Source of the DNA: Paenibacillus caui | Lineage (GTDB): Bacteria; Bacillota; Bacilli; Paenibacillales; Paenibacillaceae | Assembly: GCF_019904135.1 (NCBI RefSeq) | Contig: NZ_JAIOGQ010000028.1 | Span: 1-60,880, forward strand | DNA: 60,880 bases | Reading direction: 5' to 3' | Shown here: one piece after another, positions 52,457 to 60,880 of the stretch | Layout: every line of letters starts with the position of its first letter | How positions within the stretch are numbered: the first letter of the stretch is position 1 | Position numbers and translations under genes: made by a program | The notes under the pieces: model-generated | What the model was told of the DNA's origin: nothing | The model's database searches: none | What the model saw: only the letters and a program-made list of their open reading frames with translations

Positions 52457-53089
52457 CTATTCTCCTTCGATAAAATAGATCCTTTCTCCTTCGGTAATTT
52501 CGGATTGTCCTTGTGTCAGATCCGTCATCCATGCTTGAAACTCCTCTGCTTCCCGATCGAGCGGCAGACAAAGCAATGTGACTTTATCCGTAAATTCCGT
52601 AGGTCCCATTCGGATACCTCGACCTCTCAGCTCATTCTCTACTTTTCCCAGCCATGTATAATCTAATTCTACAACAAATTCGCGATGGAGTATACGTGTA
52701 ATGGGATCTCCCCATTCAATCGCAGCGACCGCCCCGTCGGTATAAGCGCGGATGAGGCCACCGGCCCCGAGCAAAATACCTCCAAAATAACGGGTAACGA
52801 CAATAGCCACATTTTTAAGTCCCTGGTTACGAATGACTTCCAATATCGGTTTGCCGGCTGTCCCGCTTGGTTCTCCGTCGTCTGACTGCTTCTGGATTTC
52901 GTCTCGTTCACCAATCATATAGGCCGAACAGTTGTGAGTTGCATTCCAATGCTTCTTCTTGATGTCTTCAATAAAGGCGACCGCTTCCGCTTCATCCTTT
53001 ACCGGCATAATATGGCCGATAAATCTCGACTTCTTGATGACAATTTCTTTACTGCCCGGTCCTCGCACCGTTTTGTATGTATCCAACAT
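52457..53089 (-). CDS. yvyE: YigZ/YvyE (IMPACT) family protein
   Basis: A 210-residue protein of the YigZ/IMPACT family: KKSRFIGHIMPVKDEAEAV, HNCSAYMIGE and DDGEPSGTAGKPILEVIRNQ then VTRYFGGILLGAGGLIRAY are complete signatures. The C-terminal part is the DUF1949 domain. These proteins act near translation or nutrient response, with no agreed biochemistry; eukaryotic IMPACT inhibits Gcn2. I chose ATG 53089 because homologues start MLDTYKTV. Confidence 0.93.
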   Translation of the reverse strand: MLDTYKTVRGPGSKEIVIKKSRFIGHIMPVKDEAEAVAFIEDIKKKHWNATHNCSAYMIGERDEIQKQSDDGEPSGTAGKPILEVIRNQGLKNVAIVVTRYFGGILLGAGGLIRAYTDGAVAAIEWGDPITRILHREFVVELDYTWLGKVENELRGRGIRMGPTEFTDKVTLLCLPLDREAEEFQAWMTDLTQGQSEITEGERIYFIEGE

Positions 53090-53281
53090 ATGCTCAAACC
53101 ATCCTTTTGTGTCAAGATTTCGCAAAATTCGATTTCAGCCCCGCTGCCCGGACCTTGCAAAATCCTTATGTACCAAGAAGCAGTTCGGCCTGCCTGAAAA
53201 AAAGCGGCGAACTGCTCCATTGGCATTCTCCCCATATAACGGGGCTAATTTCTTACATGTGCTCCGAAACGTGCTCCCAAA

Positions 53282-54637
53282 TTACTCGGAAAGTCTGGCT
53301 TCCAGCTCTGCCTTTTCTTTCTCGTAACCCGGCTTGCCAAGAAGGGCGAACATGTTCTTCTTGTATGCTTCAACGCCAGGCTGGTCAAACGGATTGACAC
53401 CGGACAGATAACCGCTGATGCCGCATGCTTTTTCAAAGAAATATACGAGATATCCGAACGAATAAGGAGTCATATCCTTGACATTCACAATCAGGTTAGG
53501 AACCTGTCCGTCGGTATGTGCCAGCAGCGTGCCCTGGAACGCCTTTTTGTTGACAAAGTCCATCGTCTTCCCTGTCAGGAAGTTGAGCCCGTCAAGGTCC
53601 GCCGGATCTTCTTCAATCGTGATATGGCTTTTCACTTCTTCCACCTGGATGACGGTTTCGAAGATGTTCCGGTTGCCTTCCTGGATGAATTGGCCCATGG
53701 AGTGAAGATCTGTCGAGAAATCGACGGAAGCCGGATAAATACCTTTGTAATCCTTGCCTTCGCTTTCACCGTACAGCTGCTTCCACCATTCGGAAACGTA
53801 GTGCAGGGAAGGCTCATAGTTAACGAGAATTTCCGTTACTTTCCCTTTGCGGTACAAGGCGTTGCGGACAGCCGCATATTGATACGCACCGTTCTCGGCT
53901 ACGTTAGGATTGCTGTATTCCTTGGCCGCATCGGCAGCGCCCTTCATGATCTCTTCGATGTCGATGCCGGCTGTCGCGATAGGCAAGAGGCCGACGGCAG
54001 TCAGAACGGAATAGCGTCCGCCCACATCGTCCGGAATAACGAAGGTTTCGTAGCCTTCTTCGTTCGCAAGCTTCTTCAAAGCGCCTCTCTCGCGGTCGGT
54101 TGTCGCGTAAATCCGTTTGCGGGCTTCTTCCTTGCCGTATTTCTTCTCAAGCGCCGCGCGGAAAATACGGAATGCAATGGCAGGCTCGGTTGTCGTGCCG
54201 GATTTCGAAATGACATTAACGGAAAAGTCCTTGCCTTCAATCAGTTCCAGCAAATGGCTCACGTAAGTGGAGCTGATGTTGTTGCCGGCGAAGTAAATTT
54301 CCGGCGTCTTGCGTTTGTCCTTCGGCAGCAGGTTATAGAAGGAATGCTGCAAAGCTTCAATCGCTGCGCGCGCCCCCAGATAGGAACCGCCGATGCCGAT
54401 GACGATCAGCACTTCGGAATCGCCTTGAATCTTCTTGGCAGCCTGCTGGATGCGGGCAAACTCTTCCTTGTCGTAGGCTGTTGGAAGATCAATCCAACCC
54501 AGGAAATCCGACCCTGCGCCGGTTCCATTATGTAATTGCTCATGCGCCAGACGAATCGGTTCAGCGAAGTAGTCCACTTCATGCTGATTCACGAACGAAA
54601 GGGCTTTGCTGTAATCGAAACTAACTTGTTTAGACAT
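53282..54637 (-). CDS. pgi: Glucose-6-phosphate isomerase
   Basis: A 451-residue PGI that interconverts glucose-6-P and fructose-6-[53 protein letters not shown] and the C-terminal [16 protein letters not shown] are complete. The length is that of Gram-positive enzymes. I chose ATG 54637 because ACGGAGGCG precedes it; the longer frame would add 43 unrelated residues. Single gene. Confidence 0.96.
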   Translation of the reverse strand: MSKQVSFDYSKALSFVNQHEVDYFAEPIRLAHEQLHNGTGAGSDFLGWIDLPTAYDKEEFARIQQAAKKIQGDSEVLIVIGIGGSYLGARAAIEALQHSFYNLLPKDKRKTPEIYFAGNNISSTYVSHLLELIEGKDFSVNVISKSGTTTEPAIAFRIFRAALEKKYGKEEARKRIYATTDRERGALKKLANEEGYETFVIPDDVGGRYSVLTAVGLLPIATAGIDIEEIMKGAADAAKEYSNPNVAENGAYQYAAVRNALYRKGKVTEILVNYEPSLHYVSEWWKQLYGESEGKDYKGIYPASVDFSTDLHSMGQFIQEGNRNIFETVIQVEEVKSHITIEEDPADLDGLNFLTGKTMDFVNKKAFQGTLLAHTDGQVPNLIVNVKDMTPYSFGYLVYFFEKACGISGYLSGVNPFDQPGVEAYKKNMFALLGKPGYEKEKAELEARLSE

Positions 54638-54815
54638 TACGATAACGCCTCCGTTAACTTGTATAGTGATATAGTGACACGGCTTGTTCAAAACGGAACA
54701 ACTTAAACCTAGAATACTGTAAAATAGGGGTGAAAACAAGGGCACATTATACATGAACATGACCATCGTGCTAAAATATAGAAAATATTAAAATATCGTT
54801 TGGGAGGAGAACCAT

Positions 54816-55715
54816 ATGAAAAAGATCGGATTTATCGGGCTTGGCACCATGGGAGCGCCCATGGTTTCCAATCTGATTAAGAAAGGCTATAAGACAGCTG
54901 TATATAACCGTACCGCCTCCAAGGCAGCTCCCCTGGCCGAAGAAGGCGCCTCTATTGCCGCTACTCCCCGCGAAGCTGCGAAAGGGCAGGATGTTGTCAT
55001 TACCATGGTAAGCGACGACGCTTCGATTTCCGCTGTTTATGAGGGTCCGGATGGTCTGCTGGCAGGGATCGGCAAAGGAACGACCGTGATCGACTCCAGC
55101 ACCATTTCTCCGGCTTTTTCCAAGAAGCTGGCTGGTCAGGTGGAGGAGCTCGGCGGGACGTTCCTGGATGCTCCGGTCACGGGCAGCAAGCCGGCGGCAA
55201 TTGACGGCACGCTTGTCTTTATGGTTGGCGGACCTGCCGAGACTGTGGAAGCGCAGCAGGATATTTTTGATACTCTTGGCAAAAAAGTGCTGCATATGGG
55301 CGAGAACGGGACAGGCTCCGTCGCCAAGCTTGCGCACAATACAATCGTCGGCATCAACAATCTGGCCCTGATCGAAGGCTTTGCCATCGCCTCCAAATCA
55401 GGCCTTCCTGTCGATGCGTTTTTGGAGCTGGTGCAGCTGGGATCGGCAGGCAGCAAAGCGGCCGAGCTCAAAGGCCGGAAAATTATCGAGCACAACTTCG
55501 ATAATCAGTTCTCGCTGTCTCTTATGCTGAAGGATCTCAAGCTCGCTTCTTCCCTGACCGACGGCGCCTCCATCCCGTCTCCAATGCTGAATTTGACTAA
55601 AACGTTGTTTCAGTCGGGCCAGACGCAGGGCTTCGGCGACGAGGATTTGTCTTCTGTCGTGAAGGTGTACGAGCAGTGGATCGGACAGAAAATCGGCGGA
55701 GAAAAGCTGAATTAG
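54816..55715 (+). CDS. 3-hydroxyisobutyrate dehydrogenase-family oxidoreductase
   Basis: A 299-residue beta-hydroxyacid dehydrogenase. GFIGLGTMGAPMVSNLIKKG binds NAD(P), FLDAPVTGSKPAAIDGTL is the substrate motif, and the catalytic Lys sits in GSVAKLAHNTIVGINNLAL. Members reduce succinate semialdehyde, glyoxylate or hydroxyisobutyrate; the Ser/Thr-rich middle favours none. GGGAGGAG precedes the ATG. It is divergent from pgi. Confidence 0.9.
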   Translation: MKKIGFIGLGTMGAPMVSNLIKKGYKTAVYNRTASKAAPLAEEGASIAATPREAAKGQDVVITMVSDDASISAVYEGPDGLLAGIGKGTTVIDSSTISPAFSKKLAGQVEELGGTFLDAPVTGSKPAAIDGTLVFMVGGPAETVEAQQDIFDTLGKKVLHMGENGTGSVAKLAHNTIVGINNLALIEGFAIASKSGLPVDAFLELVQLGSAGSKAAELKGRKIIEHNFDNQFSLSLMLKDLKLASSLTDGASIPSPMLNLTKTLFQSGQTQGFGDEDLSSVVKVYEQWIGQKIGGEKLN

Positions 55716-55745
55716 TCGACCTTTTGATAACGTGAAGCGATTATG

Positions 55746-55783
55746 GCAGAAGGGCCGTATCATATACGATACGGCCCTTCTGC
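55746..55783. terminator. Bidirectional terminator after the 3-HIBADH-like gene
   Basis: GCAGAAGGGCCGTATC (55746-55761) and GATACGGCCCTTCTGC (55768-55783) form a perfect 16-bp stem between converging genes. Confidence 0.82.
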
Positions 55784-55807
55784 ACGTTTATTTTATCTAA
55801 AACAATG

Positions 55808-56122
55808 CTATGCTCCGTAAGAGCACAAGTAGTCCGTTACACTGCGCACCTCAAGCTTGAAGGAGCTTTTCGCAGGGACGAAAAATGTGCTTGCCCCGTT
55901 AATTTCCTTCCACTCGGTCTCACCCGGCAGCAGCACCTTCAAATCGCCGGCCAGAATCTCCATCGTTTCTTCCGCATCCGTCCCGAACTCGTATTCGCCC
56001 GGAAGCATGATGCCAAGCGTCACTCTGCTGCCGTCAGGCAGCCAGACCGTTCTGCTGGTAACCTTCCCTTCAAAATACACATTGGCTTTTTTATCGACCG
56101 TTACATTTTGCAGCTGAGACAT
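55808..56122 (-). CDS. ppnP: Pyrimidine/purine nucleoside phosphorylase PpnP
   Basis: A 104-residue single-cupin enzyme that cleaves nucleosides with phosphate. [50 protein letters not shown] and the end VTDYLCSY match the PpnP/DUF1255 family. I chose ATG 56122 for length (E. coli 94 residues); ATG 56149 adds nine residues. Single gene. Confidence 0.92.
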   Translation of the reverse strand: MSQLQNVTVDKKANVYFEGKVTSRTVWLPDGSRVTLGIMLPGEYEFGTDAEETMEILAGDLKVLLPGETEWKEINGASTFFVPAKSSFKLEVRSVTDYLCSYGA

Positions 56123-56223
56123 GACTCTTGTTCCCCCGCTCTTCTTCATTAATGAATTATGGTATGGTGTAGTTCCTTGTTCATAGAGGCCGACTTTACG
56201 GCAGGCCAGAATACCTATAAATT

Positions 56224-56252
56224 AGGCGCTGCGGGCAAGGCCCACAGCGCCT
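56224..56252 (-). terminator. Terminator after tkt
   Basis: AGGCGCTG-GGG (56224-56235) pairs with CCC-CAGCGCCT (56241-56252); the minus strand continues TAATTTAT, a weak T tract. Confidence 0.65.
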
Positions 56253-56268
56253 GTGGCTTCGGTTAAAA

Positions 56269-58293
56269 TTACAGCTGTTCTTTAACGAGCTTCACTACAT
56301 TTTCGACCGTGAAGCCATATTCTTCGATCACCTTGTCGCCAGGTGCGGATGCGCCAAACGTATTGATTCCGAGGATTTTGCCGCTTTCGCCGACAAAACG
56401 CTCCCAGCCGAACGGATGCGCCATTTCAACGGCTACGCGCGCCTTAACGTCAGGCAGGATGACGGAATCCTTATAAGCCTGATCCTGCTTATCGAAGAGA
56501 TCCCAGCTTGGCAGGCTGACAACGCGCACTTGAATGCCTTCTTCAGCCAGCTTCGCTTGCGCTTTAACGGCAAGCTGCACTTCGGAGCCTGTCGCGATGA
56601 GTTGCGCCACCGGTTTGCCGTCCTTAGCGTCGGATACTACGTAACCGCCGCGTTTGACGCCTTCGCGCGCCAGCTCTGCCGTCTTCTCCAGGATCGGCAG
56701 ATTTTGGCGTGTTAGCACCAGTGCTACCGGGTTGGATTTGTTCTCTACCGCATAAGCCCATGCCGCGGAAGTTTCGTTGCCGTCCGCAGGACGAATCACG
56801 GTCAGACCCGGAATGATGCGCAGGGAAGCAAGCTGCTCGATCGGCTCGTGCGTAGGACCGTCTTCACCGACTGCAATACTGTCATGAGTCAGCACGTAAG
56901 TAACAGGCAGCTTCATAATGCTGGCCAGACGGACAGCCGGACGCAAGTAGTCCGTAAATACGAAGAAGGTGCCGCCGAATACTTTCAGACCGCTGTGAAG
57001 GGCGATACCGTTCATAGCCGCAGCCATGCCAAATTCACGAACGCCAAAATAAATGTTGCGGCCGTCATAGCTGCCTGGCTTGTAATTGGTCAGACCTTTC
57101 AGATGGGTCATCGTGGAGCTTTCCAGGTCGGCAGAACCGCCGACAAGGTTAGGCACATTCGGAGCCAAACCGTTTAACGCATTGCCGGAAGCCACGCGAG
57201 TGGATACCGCTTTGTCCTGGGAGCTGTATTTCGGCAGATCTTTGTCCCAGCCTTCAGGAAGGTCGCCGGAGACAGCCACTTCGAACTGTGCTGCAAGCTC
57301 CGGGAATTCCGCTTTGTATTTCGCAAACTTCTCGTTCCATTCTTTGTTGGCCCCGATGCCTTGCTGTTTCACCTCAGCAAAATGAGCACGCACTTCCTCA
57401 GGAACATAGAAATCTTCTTCATAAACCCACTTGTAAAATTCTTTGGTCAGCTTTGCTTCTTCAGGTCCAAGCGGAGAACCATGAGTACCGCCGTGGCCGC
57501 CTTTACCCTGCTTGTTCGGACTGCCGTAGCCGATGACCGTCTTCACTTCGATCAGGGTCGGATGATCCGTATCTTTCTTGGCTTCTTCAATCGCTGCAGC
57601 AAGGGCGTTCATATCGTTGCCGTCTTTAACGAGCAGCGTTTGCCAGCCGTAAGCTTCGAAACGCTGTCTTACATTCTCGGAGAAGCTCAGGTTCAGTTCG
57701 CCGTCAAGCGAAATATCGTTGGAGTCATAGAGGAAAATCAGTTTGCCAAGCTTCAGATGACCCGCAAGCGATGCCGCTTCAGACGAAACGCCTTCCATCA
57801 AGTCGCCGTCGCCGCAAATGCCGAACGTATAATGGTCTATAATTTTATGGTTGTCTTTGTTGTAGGTTGCTGCCAGCTGTTGTTCAGCCATGGCCATACC
57901 GACAGCCATCGAAATGCCTTGACCAAGCGGACCTGTTGTTGCGTCAACGCCTGCCGTATGACCGAATTCCGGGTGGCCCGGCGTTTTGCTTCCCCATTGA
58001 CGGAACTGCTTGATGTCGTCCAGTGAAAGATCATAACCGCTGAGGTGAAGCAGGCCGTACAGAAGCATGGAGCCATGCCCTGCGGACAGCACAAAACGGT
58101 CGCGGTTGACCCAGGTCGGATTTTCCGGATTGTGTTTCATCGTTTTGGCAAAAAGCTGGTAGCCCATTGGCGCGGAGCCCATCGGCATGCCGGGATGACC
58201 TGATTTTGCTTTCTCAATAGCATCGATCGCGAGAGTACGGATCGTTGTAATCGACAAGGCTTCGATTTCTTTGTTCTGTGTAATTGAACTCAT
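56269..58293 (-). CDS. tkt: Transketolase
   Basis: A 674-residue ThDP enzyme moving two-carbon units between sugar phosphates. [20 protein letters not shown], the ThDP motif [18 protein letters not shown] with [11 protein letters not shown], and catalytic residues around [16 protein letters not shown] and [20 protein letters not shown] are complete. Full length, with AGGAGGAAAG before the ATG. No operon partner. Confidence 0.97.
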   Translation of the reverse strand: MSSITQNKEIEALSITTIRTLAIDAIEKAKSGHPGMPMGSAPMGYQLFAKTMKHNPENPTWVNRDRFVLSAGHGSMLLYGLLHLSGYDLSLDDIKQFRQWGSKTPGHPEFGHTAGVDATTGPLGQGISMAVGMAMAEQQLAATYNKDNHKIIDHYTFGICGDGDLMEGVSSEAASLAGHLKLGKLIFLYDSNDISLDGELNLSFSENVRQRFEAYGWQTLLVKDGNDMNALAAAIEEAKKDTDHPTLIEVKTVIGYGSPNKQGKGGHGGTHGSPLGPEEAKLTKEFYKWVYEEDFYVPEEVRAHFAEVKQQGIGANKEWNEKFAKYKAEFPELAAQFEVAVSGDLPEGWDKDLPKYSSQDKAVSTRVASGNALNGLAPNVPNLVGGSADLESSTMTHLKGLTNYKPGSYDGRNIYFGVREFGMAAAMNGIALHSGLKVFGGTFFVFTDYLRPAVRLASIMKLPVTYVLTHDSIAVGEDGPTHEPIEQLASLRIIPGLTVIRPADGNETSAAWAYAVENKSNPVALVLTRQNLPILEKTAELAREGVKRGGYVVSDAKDGKPVAQLIATGSEVQLAVKAQAKLAEEGIQVRVVSLPSWDLFDKQDQAYKDSVILPDVKARVAVEMAHPFGWERFVGESGKILGINTFGASAPGDKVIEEYGFTVENVVKLVKEQL

Positions 58294-58536
58294 GAATTCT
58301 TTCCTCCTCTATTCCTTTCAAGGAATATGTTAGGTTGTATTGATACCATCATTTCGAAAAAGTCAAAATGACTTTTTATGTCCGCAGATATTGTATCACA
58401 TTTCCAAACCTCTTTTCTACATCTTTCGCTTGCCCGGTTTGGATCCATTACGTTATCAACTTTGCCCACAAAGCACTGCTTTCCATACATTACCCGCGGG
58501 CTTCGCACTTATATACGATAAAGGAAAAATGTCAAA

Positions 58537-59445
58537 TCATCCAAAAACTACCGTTTTGTTGTTGTGGACCAGAATCCGGTCTTCAATATGCCATTTCACG
58601 GCCCGGGCCAGAACGACGCGTTCGATGGTACGGCCGATCCGTTTCAGCTCCGCGACATTGTCGCGATGGCTGACGCGCTGAACGTCCTGTTCAATAATCG
58701 GACCTCCGTCCAGCTCTTCGGTGACATAATGGGCGGTTGCTCCAATGATTTTCACGCCTCGGTCATAAGCCTGCGCATAGGGCTTGCCTCCCACAAAGGC
58801 CGGCAGAAAGGAGTGGTGAATGTTAATGAGACGATTGCGGTACGGATGAATCAGCGCCGGGCTTACAATCTGCATATATCTGGCCAGAATAATCAGATCG
58901 ACTTGTCCGTTTACAAGCTCAAGCTGCCGCTGCTCCGCTTGGCTCTTTGTCTCAGGCGTAACCGGGATATGGTGGTAAGGAATACCGAAAGATTCGACAT
59001 ACTCCTTCATATCCGGGTGATTGCTGATCACCATGGCAATTTCAGCATCGAGATCGCCGGCCTGCCACTGCCACAGCAGTTCAACAAGGCAATGATCCTC
59101 TTTGGATACAAAAATAGCGAGCTTCTTCTTGCGGCTGATGGGATGAATGGACCATTCCATGCTGAAGCTTTCCGCCACCTTTTCAAAATCCCGCTCAAGG
59201 TCGCCAAGCTTGTCCTGAAGCTGCTGGAGATCAAATTCAATCCGCATGAAGAACATGCCGCCTTCCGGATTCATCGTATACTGATCCGACTGCACGATAT
59301 TCGCTCCATGCTCGAACAAAAACCGCGATACTGCGGCAACAATACCCGGCCCATCCGGACATGAAATCAGCATTCTGGCCCGATTCTCGTCATTTTGCGA
59401 GCCGTTTTGTCCTCCCATCTTGAAATGCTTGTCCATATTCCTCAT
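58537..59445 (-). CDS. purU: Formyltetrahydrofolate deformylase
   Basis: A 302-residue PurU that hydrolyses 10-formyl-THF to THF and formate, balancing one-carbon pools. An N-terminal ACT domain (ARMLISCPDGPGIVAAVSRF) precedes the formyltransferase fold with VDLIILARYMQIVSP, the catalytic NIHHSFLPAFVGGKPY and the Asp in VTEELDGGPIIEQDV. AGAGGGGTCAG precedes the ATG. Confidence 0.95.
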   Translation of the reverse strand: MRNMDKHFKMGGQNGSQNDENRARMLISCPDGPGIVAAVSRFLFEHGANIVQSDQYTMNPEGGMFFMRIEFDLQQLQDKLGDLERDFEKVAESFSMEWSIHPISRKKKLAIFVSKEDHCLVELLWQWQAGDLDAEIAMVISNHPDMKEYVESFGIPYHHIPVTPETKSQAEQRQLELVNGQVDLIILARYMQIVSPALIHPYRNRLINIHHSFLPAFVGGKPYAQAYDRGVKIIGATAHYVTEELDGGPIIEQDVQRVSHRDNVAELKRIGRTIERVVLARAVKWHIEDRILVHNNKTVVFG

Positions 59446-59496
59446 TATGACTGACCCCTCTCGATTTCGCGAAATTACATTTAGTCTGTTGTCTGA

Positions 59497-60603
59497 TTAC
59501 TTCCCTGCAAGCCAAACAATCAAACGCTGATTGATAGCTTCTTCACTCAATTCAGGGAAAATTTCCGCCTCGTTCACCAAATCATACAGACGCTCAAGCG
59601 GCTCCCGAGGATTGGCTTTTTTGGCTTTAGCATCGTTCTTAAGCATGTCCCATGTACTCAGCACAAAAGAACGCGCCTGAATGTCCTGTTTCATAAAGAA
59701 GGATTTCAATATCTCTATGTCATTTAGAAAGGACTCCCCAAAACGCCCCGCTACATTGCCGCGCAAAAGCGCGATTTCGGCCTCATACATCGGGCGCTGT
59801 GTTTTAACATCCTTTCCAACCCAAGGCGTTTCCAAAATAAAAGGAAGATCCTTCAACGCTTCATGCTGCGTAAAGCGCTGAATAGCATCAAATCCGATAT
59901 ACCCCGTTCCGATCGGCGTATGGCGGTCTTTTCGCGAACCGGAAGGATTTTTACTGTCGTTAATATGCATAACGCGTATCCGCTTCAGTCCGACGTAACG
60001 GTCAAATTCCTCAAGCACTCCGTCCAGGTCATTTACGATATCGTAACCGGCATCATGAATGTGACAGGTGTCCATTGTAACCGTAAGACGTTCGTTGTGC
60101 GTAACTTTATCTATAATACGAGCCAGTTCCTCAAAGCTGCGGCCCATTTCCGTCCCTTTGCCGGCCATTGTCTCCAAAGCGATATTCACTTCGGTCTCAT
60201 TCGTTCCGTTCAGCACTTCATTAAGGCCCCCAGCAATCCGTTCAATGCCGTATTCCGCGTCTTTGTCGGTGAATGCTCCGGGATGCAGCACAATTTCGGT
60301 GACTCCAAGCGCGTGGGTACGGTGAATTTCCTGCTGCAGGAAATCTACGGCAAGCTGATAAATATTAGACTTATAAGAACCTAGATTAATAATATAAGGA
60401 GCATGTACAACAATTTCATCGATGCCGGCTCCCTGCATCAGCGCTTTGCCTTCTTCGATATTCATGGTCTCAATTGGCTTGCGCCGTGTATTCTGCGGAG
60501 CTCCCGTATATATCATAAATGTGTTGGATCCATACGAAGCCGCCTCTTTCGTTGCGGTGACCAACCCTTTATCGGAGAAGGACACATGTGAACCTATTTT
60601 TAA
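59497..60603 (-). CDS. nfo: Deoxyribonuclease IV-family enzyme with C-terminal extension
   Basis: A 368-residue TIM-barrel endonuclease IV-like protein. The fold begins [88 protein letters not shown] and ILETPW carry the three-zinc site ligands. Nfo cleaves DNA at abasic sites. After the core (~285 residues) there are about 80 extra residues ([36 protein letters not shown]) not present in E. coli Nfo. I chose ATG 60603 because AAAGGAG precedes it. Confidence 0.88.
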   Translation of the reverse strand, partial: LKIGSHVSFSDKGLVTATKEAASYGSNTFMIYTGAPQNTRRKPIETMNIEEGKALMQGAGIDEIVVHAPYIINLGSYKSNIYQLAVDFLQQEIHRTHALGVTEIVLHPGAFTDKDAEYGIERIAGGLNEVLNGTNETEVNIALETMAGKGTEMGRSFEELARIIDKVTHNERLTVTMDTCHIHDAGYDIVNDLDGVLEEFDRYVGLKRIRVMHINDSKNPSGSRKDRHTPIGTGYIGFDAIQRFTQHEALKDLPFILETPWVGKDVKTQRPMYEAEIALLRGNVAGRFGESFLNDIEILKSFFMKQDIQARSFVLSTWDMLKNDAKAKKANPREPLERLYDLVNEAEIFPELSEEAINQRLIVWLAGK

Positions 60604-60639
60604 CATTTGGATGCTCCTTTCAAATCCTTGTCCTATCAT

Positions 60640-60880
60640 CAGGATATCCCCCCTATTTTAGCCCGAATACTGAAATAAATCTAGCAGACCGCTATAATTC
60701 ATTTATGGTAATAGGAAAGGAACATCTTGACAAAAACACGATTCTTAAAGAAACTGGACAGTGAAAAGTTCTAAGGGTTAAGAAGCCAGAGAATCGCTGT
60801 CAAAATCAAGCTGCTCTTGCTTGGAGCGGATTATTCTCGTTATGGATAGATGCGGGTTGCGAGCAAACAGGTGAAAAATA
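60640..60880. other. Right edge: no recognisable gene
   Basis: About 240 bases. A TTG-started 15-codon plus frame (60728-60775, MTKTRFLKKLDSEKF) has AGGAAAGGA upstream; a truncated or unassigned small gene may begin here but cannot be judged at the window edge. Confidence 0.4.

Noticed and set aside
60724..60760. TTGACA at 60728 taken as a promoter -35
   Set aside because: No -10 at 16-18 bases; the same bases could be a TTG start after AGGAAAGGA. Cannot be settled at the window edge.
1..60880. tRNA, rRNA, prophage, integrase or NRPS/PKS modules
   Set aside because: None recognised on either strand; the ThDP/KASIII locus has no carrier-protein or adenylation domain.

Overview
The window looks like a chromosomal segment of a spore-forming, flagellated member of the Bacillales, most likely Paenibacillus. 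The reasons are: Bacillus-type sigma-A promoters and strong AGGAGG-type ribosome binding sites; a B. subtilis-type queC-queD-queE-queF cluster behind a preQ1-I riboswitch; B. subtilis-like YvgN, PepQ, LplJ, YigZ/YvyE and Pgi proteins; a YjcZ-type tiny protein; Spo0A-box-like and sigma-D-like promoter elements; and copper-amine-oxidase-like surface domains common in Paenibacillus. The assignment is inference; there is no rRNA or tRNA gene to support it. Most of the window is mid-to-high GC, but the first ~4.9 kb is clearly AT-rich and looks acquired.

Layout. 1-4.9 kb: an AT-rich island with a tandem duplication of a secreted M23-like/ChW-repeat protein, a decayed ORF, an ANT(6) streptomycin adenylyltransferase and a YjcZ-like peptide. 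5-12 kb: redox and stress genes (YvgN-like aldo/keto reductase, TetR plus membrane protein, MDR and SDR oxidoreductases, VOC protein, an RsgA-family GTPase) separated by gene remnants and hairpins. 12-17 kb: GH38 alpha-mannosidase and an exported RCC1/copper-amine-oxidase-like protein. 17.3-23.1 kb: the most unusual locus (below). 23-26 kb: radical SAM/SPASM protein, SpeD, a CDF cation exporter, and a 5'-truncated fumarylacetoacetate hydrolase. 26.9-29.6 kb: preQ1 riboswitch and queCDEF. 29.7-34.4 kb: 2-hydroxyacid dehydrogenase, DinB protein, PepQ, a chemoreceptor. 34.4-45.8 kb: a minus-strand cobalamin uptake, salvage and nucleotide-loop-assembly region with an internal cobalamin riboswitch. 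46-60.6 kb: housekeeping genes (lplJ, EamA transporter, HAD phosphatase, MBL hydrolase, cysA, XRE/membrane pair, TetR, YigZ, pgi, 3-HIBADH-like, ppnP, tkt, purU, an Nfo-family enzyme).

The candidate undescribed system is the minus-strand unit at 23,061-17,304. It reads: sigma-D-like promoter, class I cyclic-di-GMP riboswitch with its own terminator, a chemoreceptor-like protein with almost no extracellular domain, a second sigma-D-like promoter, a stand-alone GAF protein, a ThDP-dependent acetolactate-synthase-like enzyme, a 113-residue STAS-like protein, a FabH/KASIII-like protein that keeps the catalytic Cys but has lost the catalytic His and Asn, and a terminator. A second copy of the STAS-like gene then follows behind three Spo0A-box-like sequences. 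Inference: a motility-phase module, controlled by c-di-GMP, that makes or modifies a small molecule (perhaps acyloin- or acyl-derived) next to its own signalling proteins, with a paralogous partner switched by Spo0A. The promoter, riboswitch and motif calls are readable in the sequence; the biochemical function is not known.
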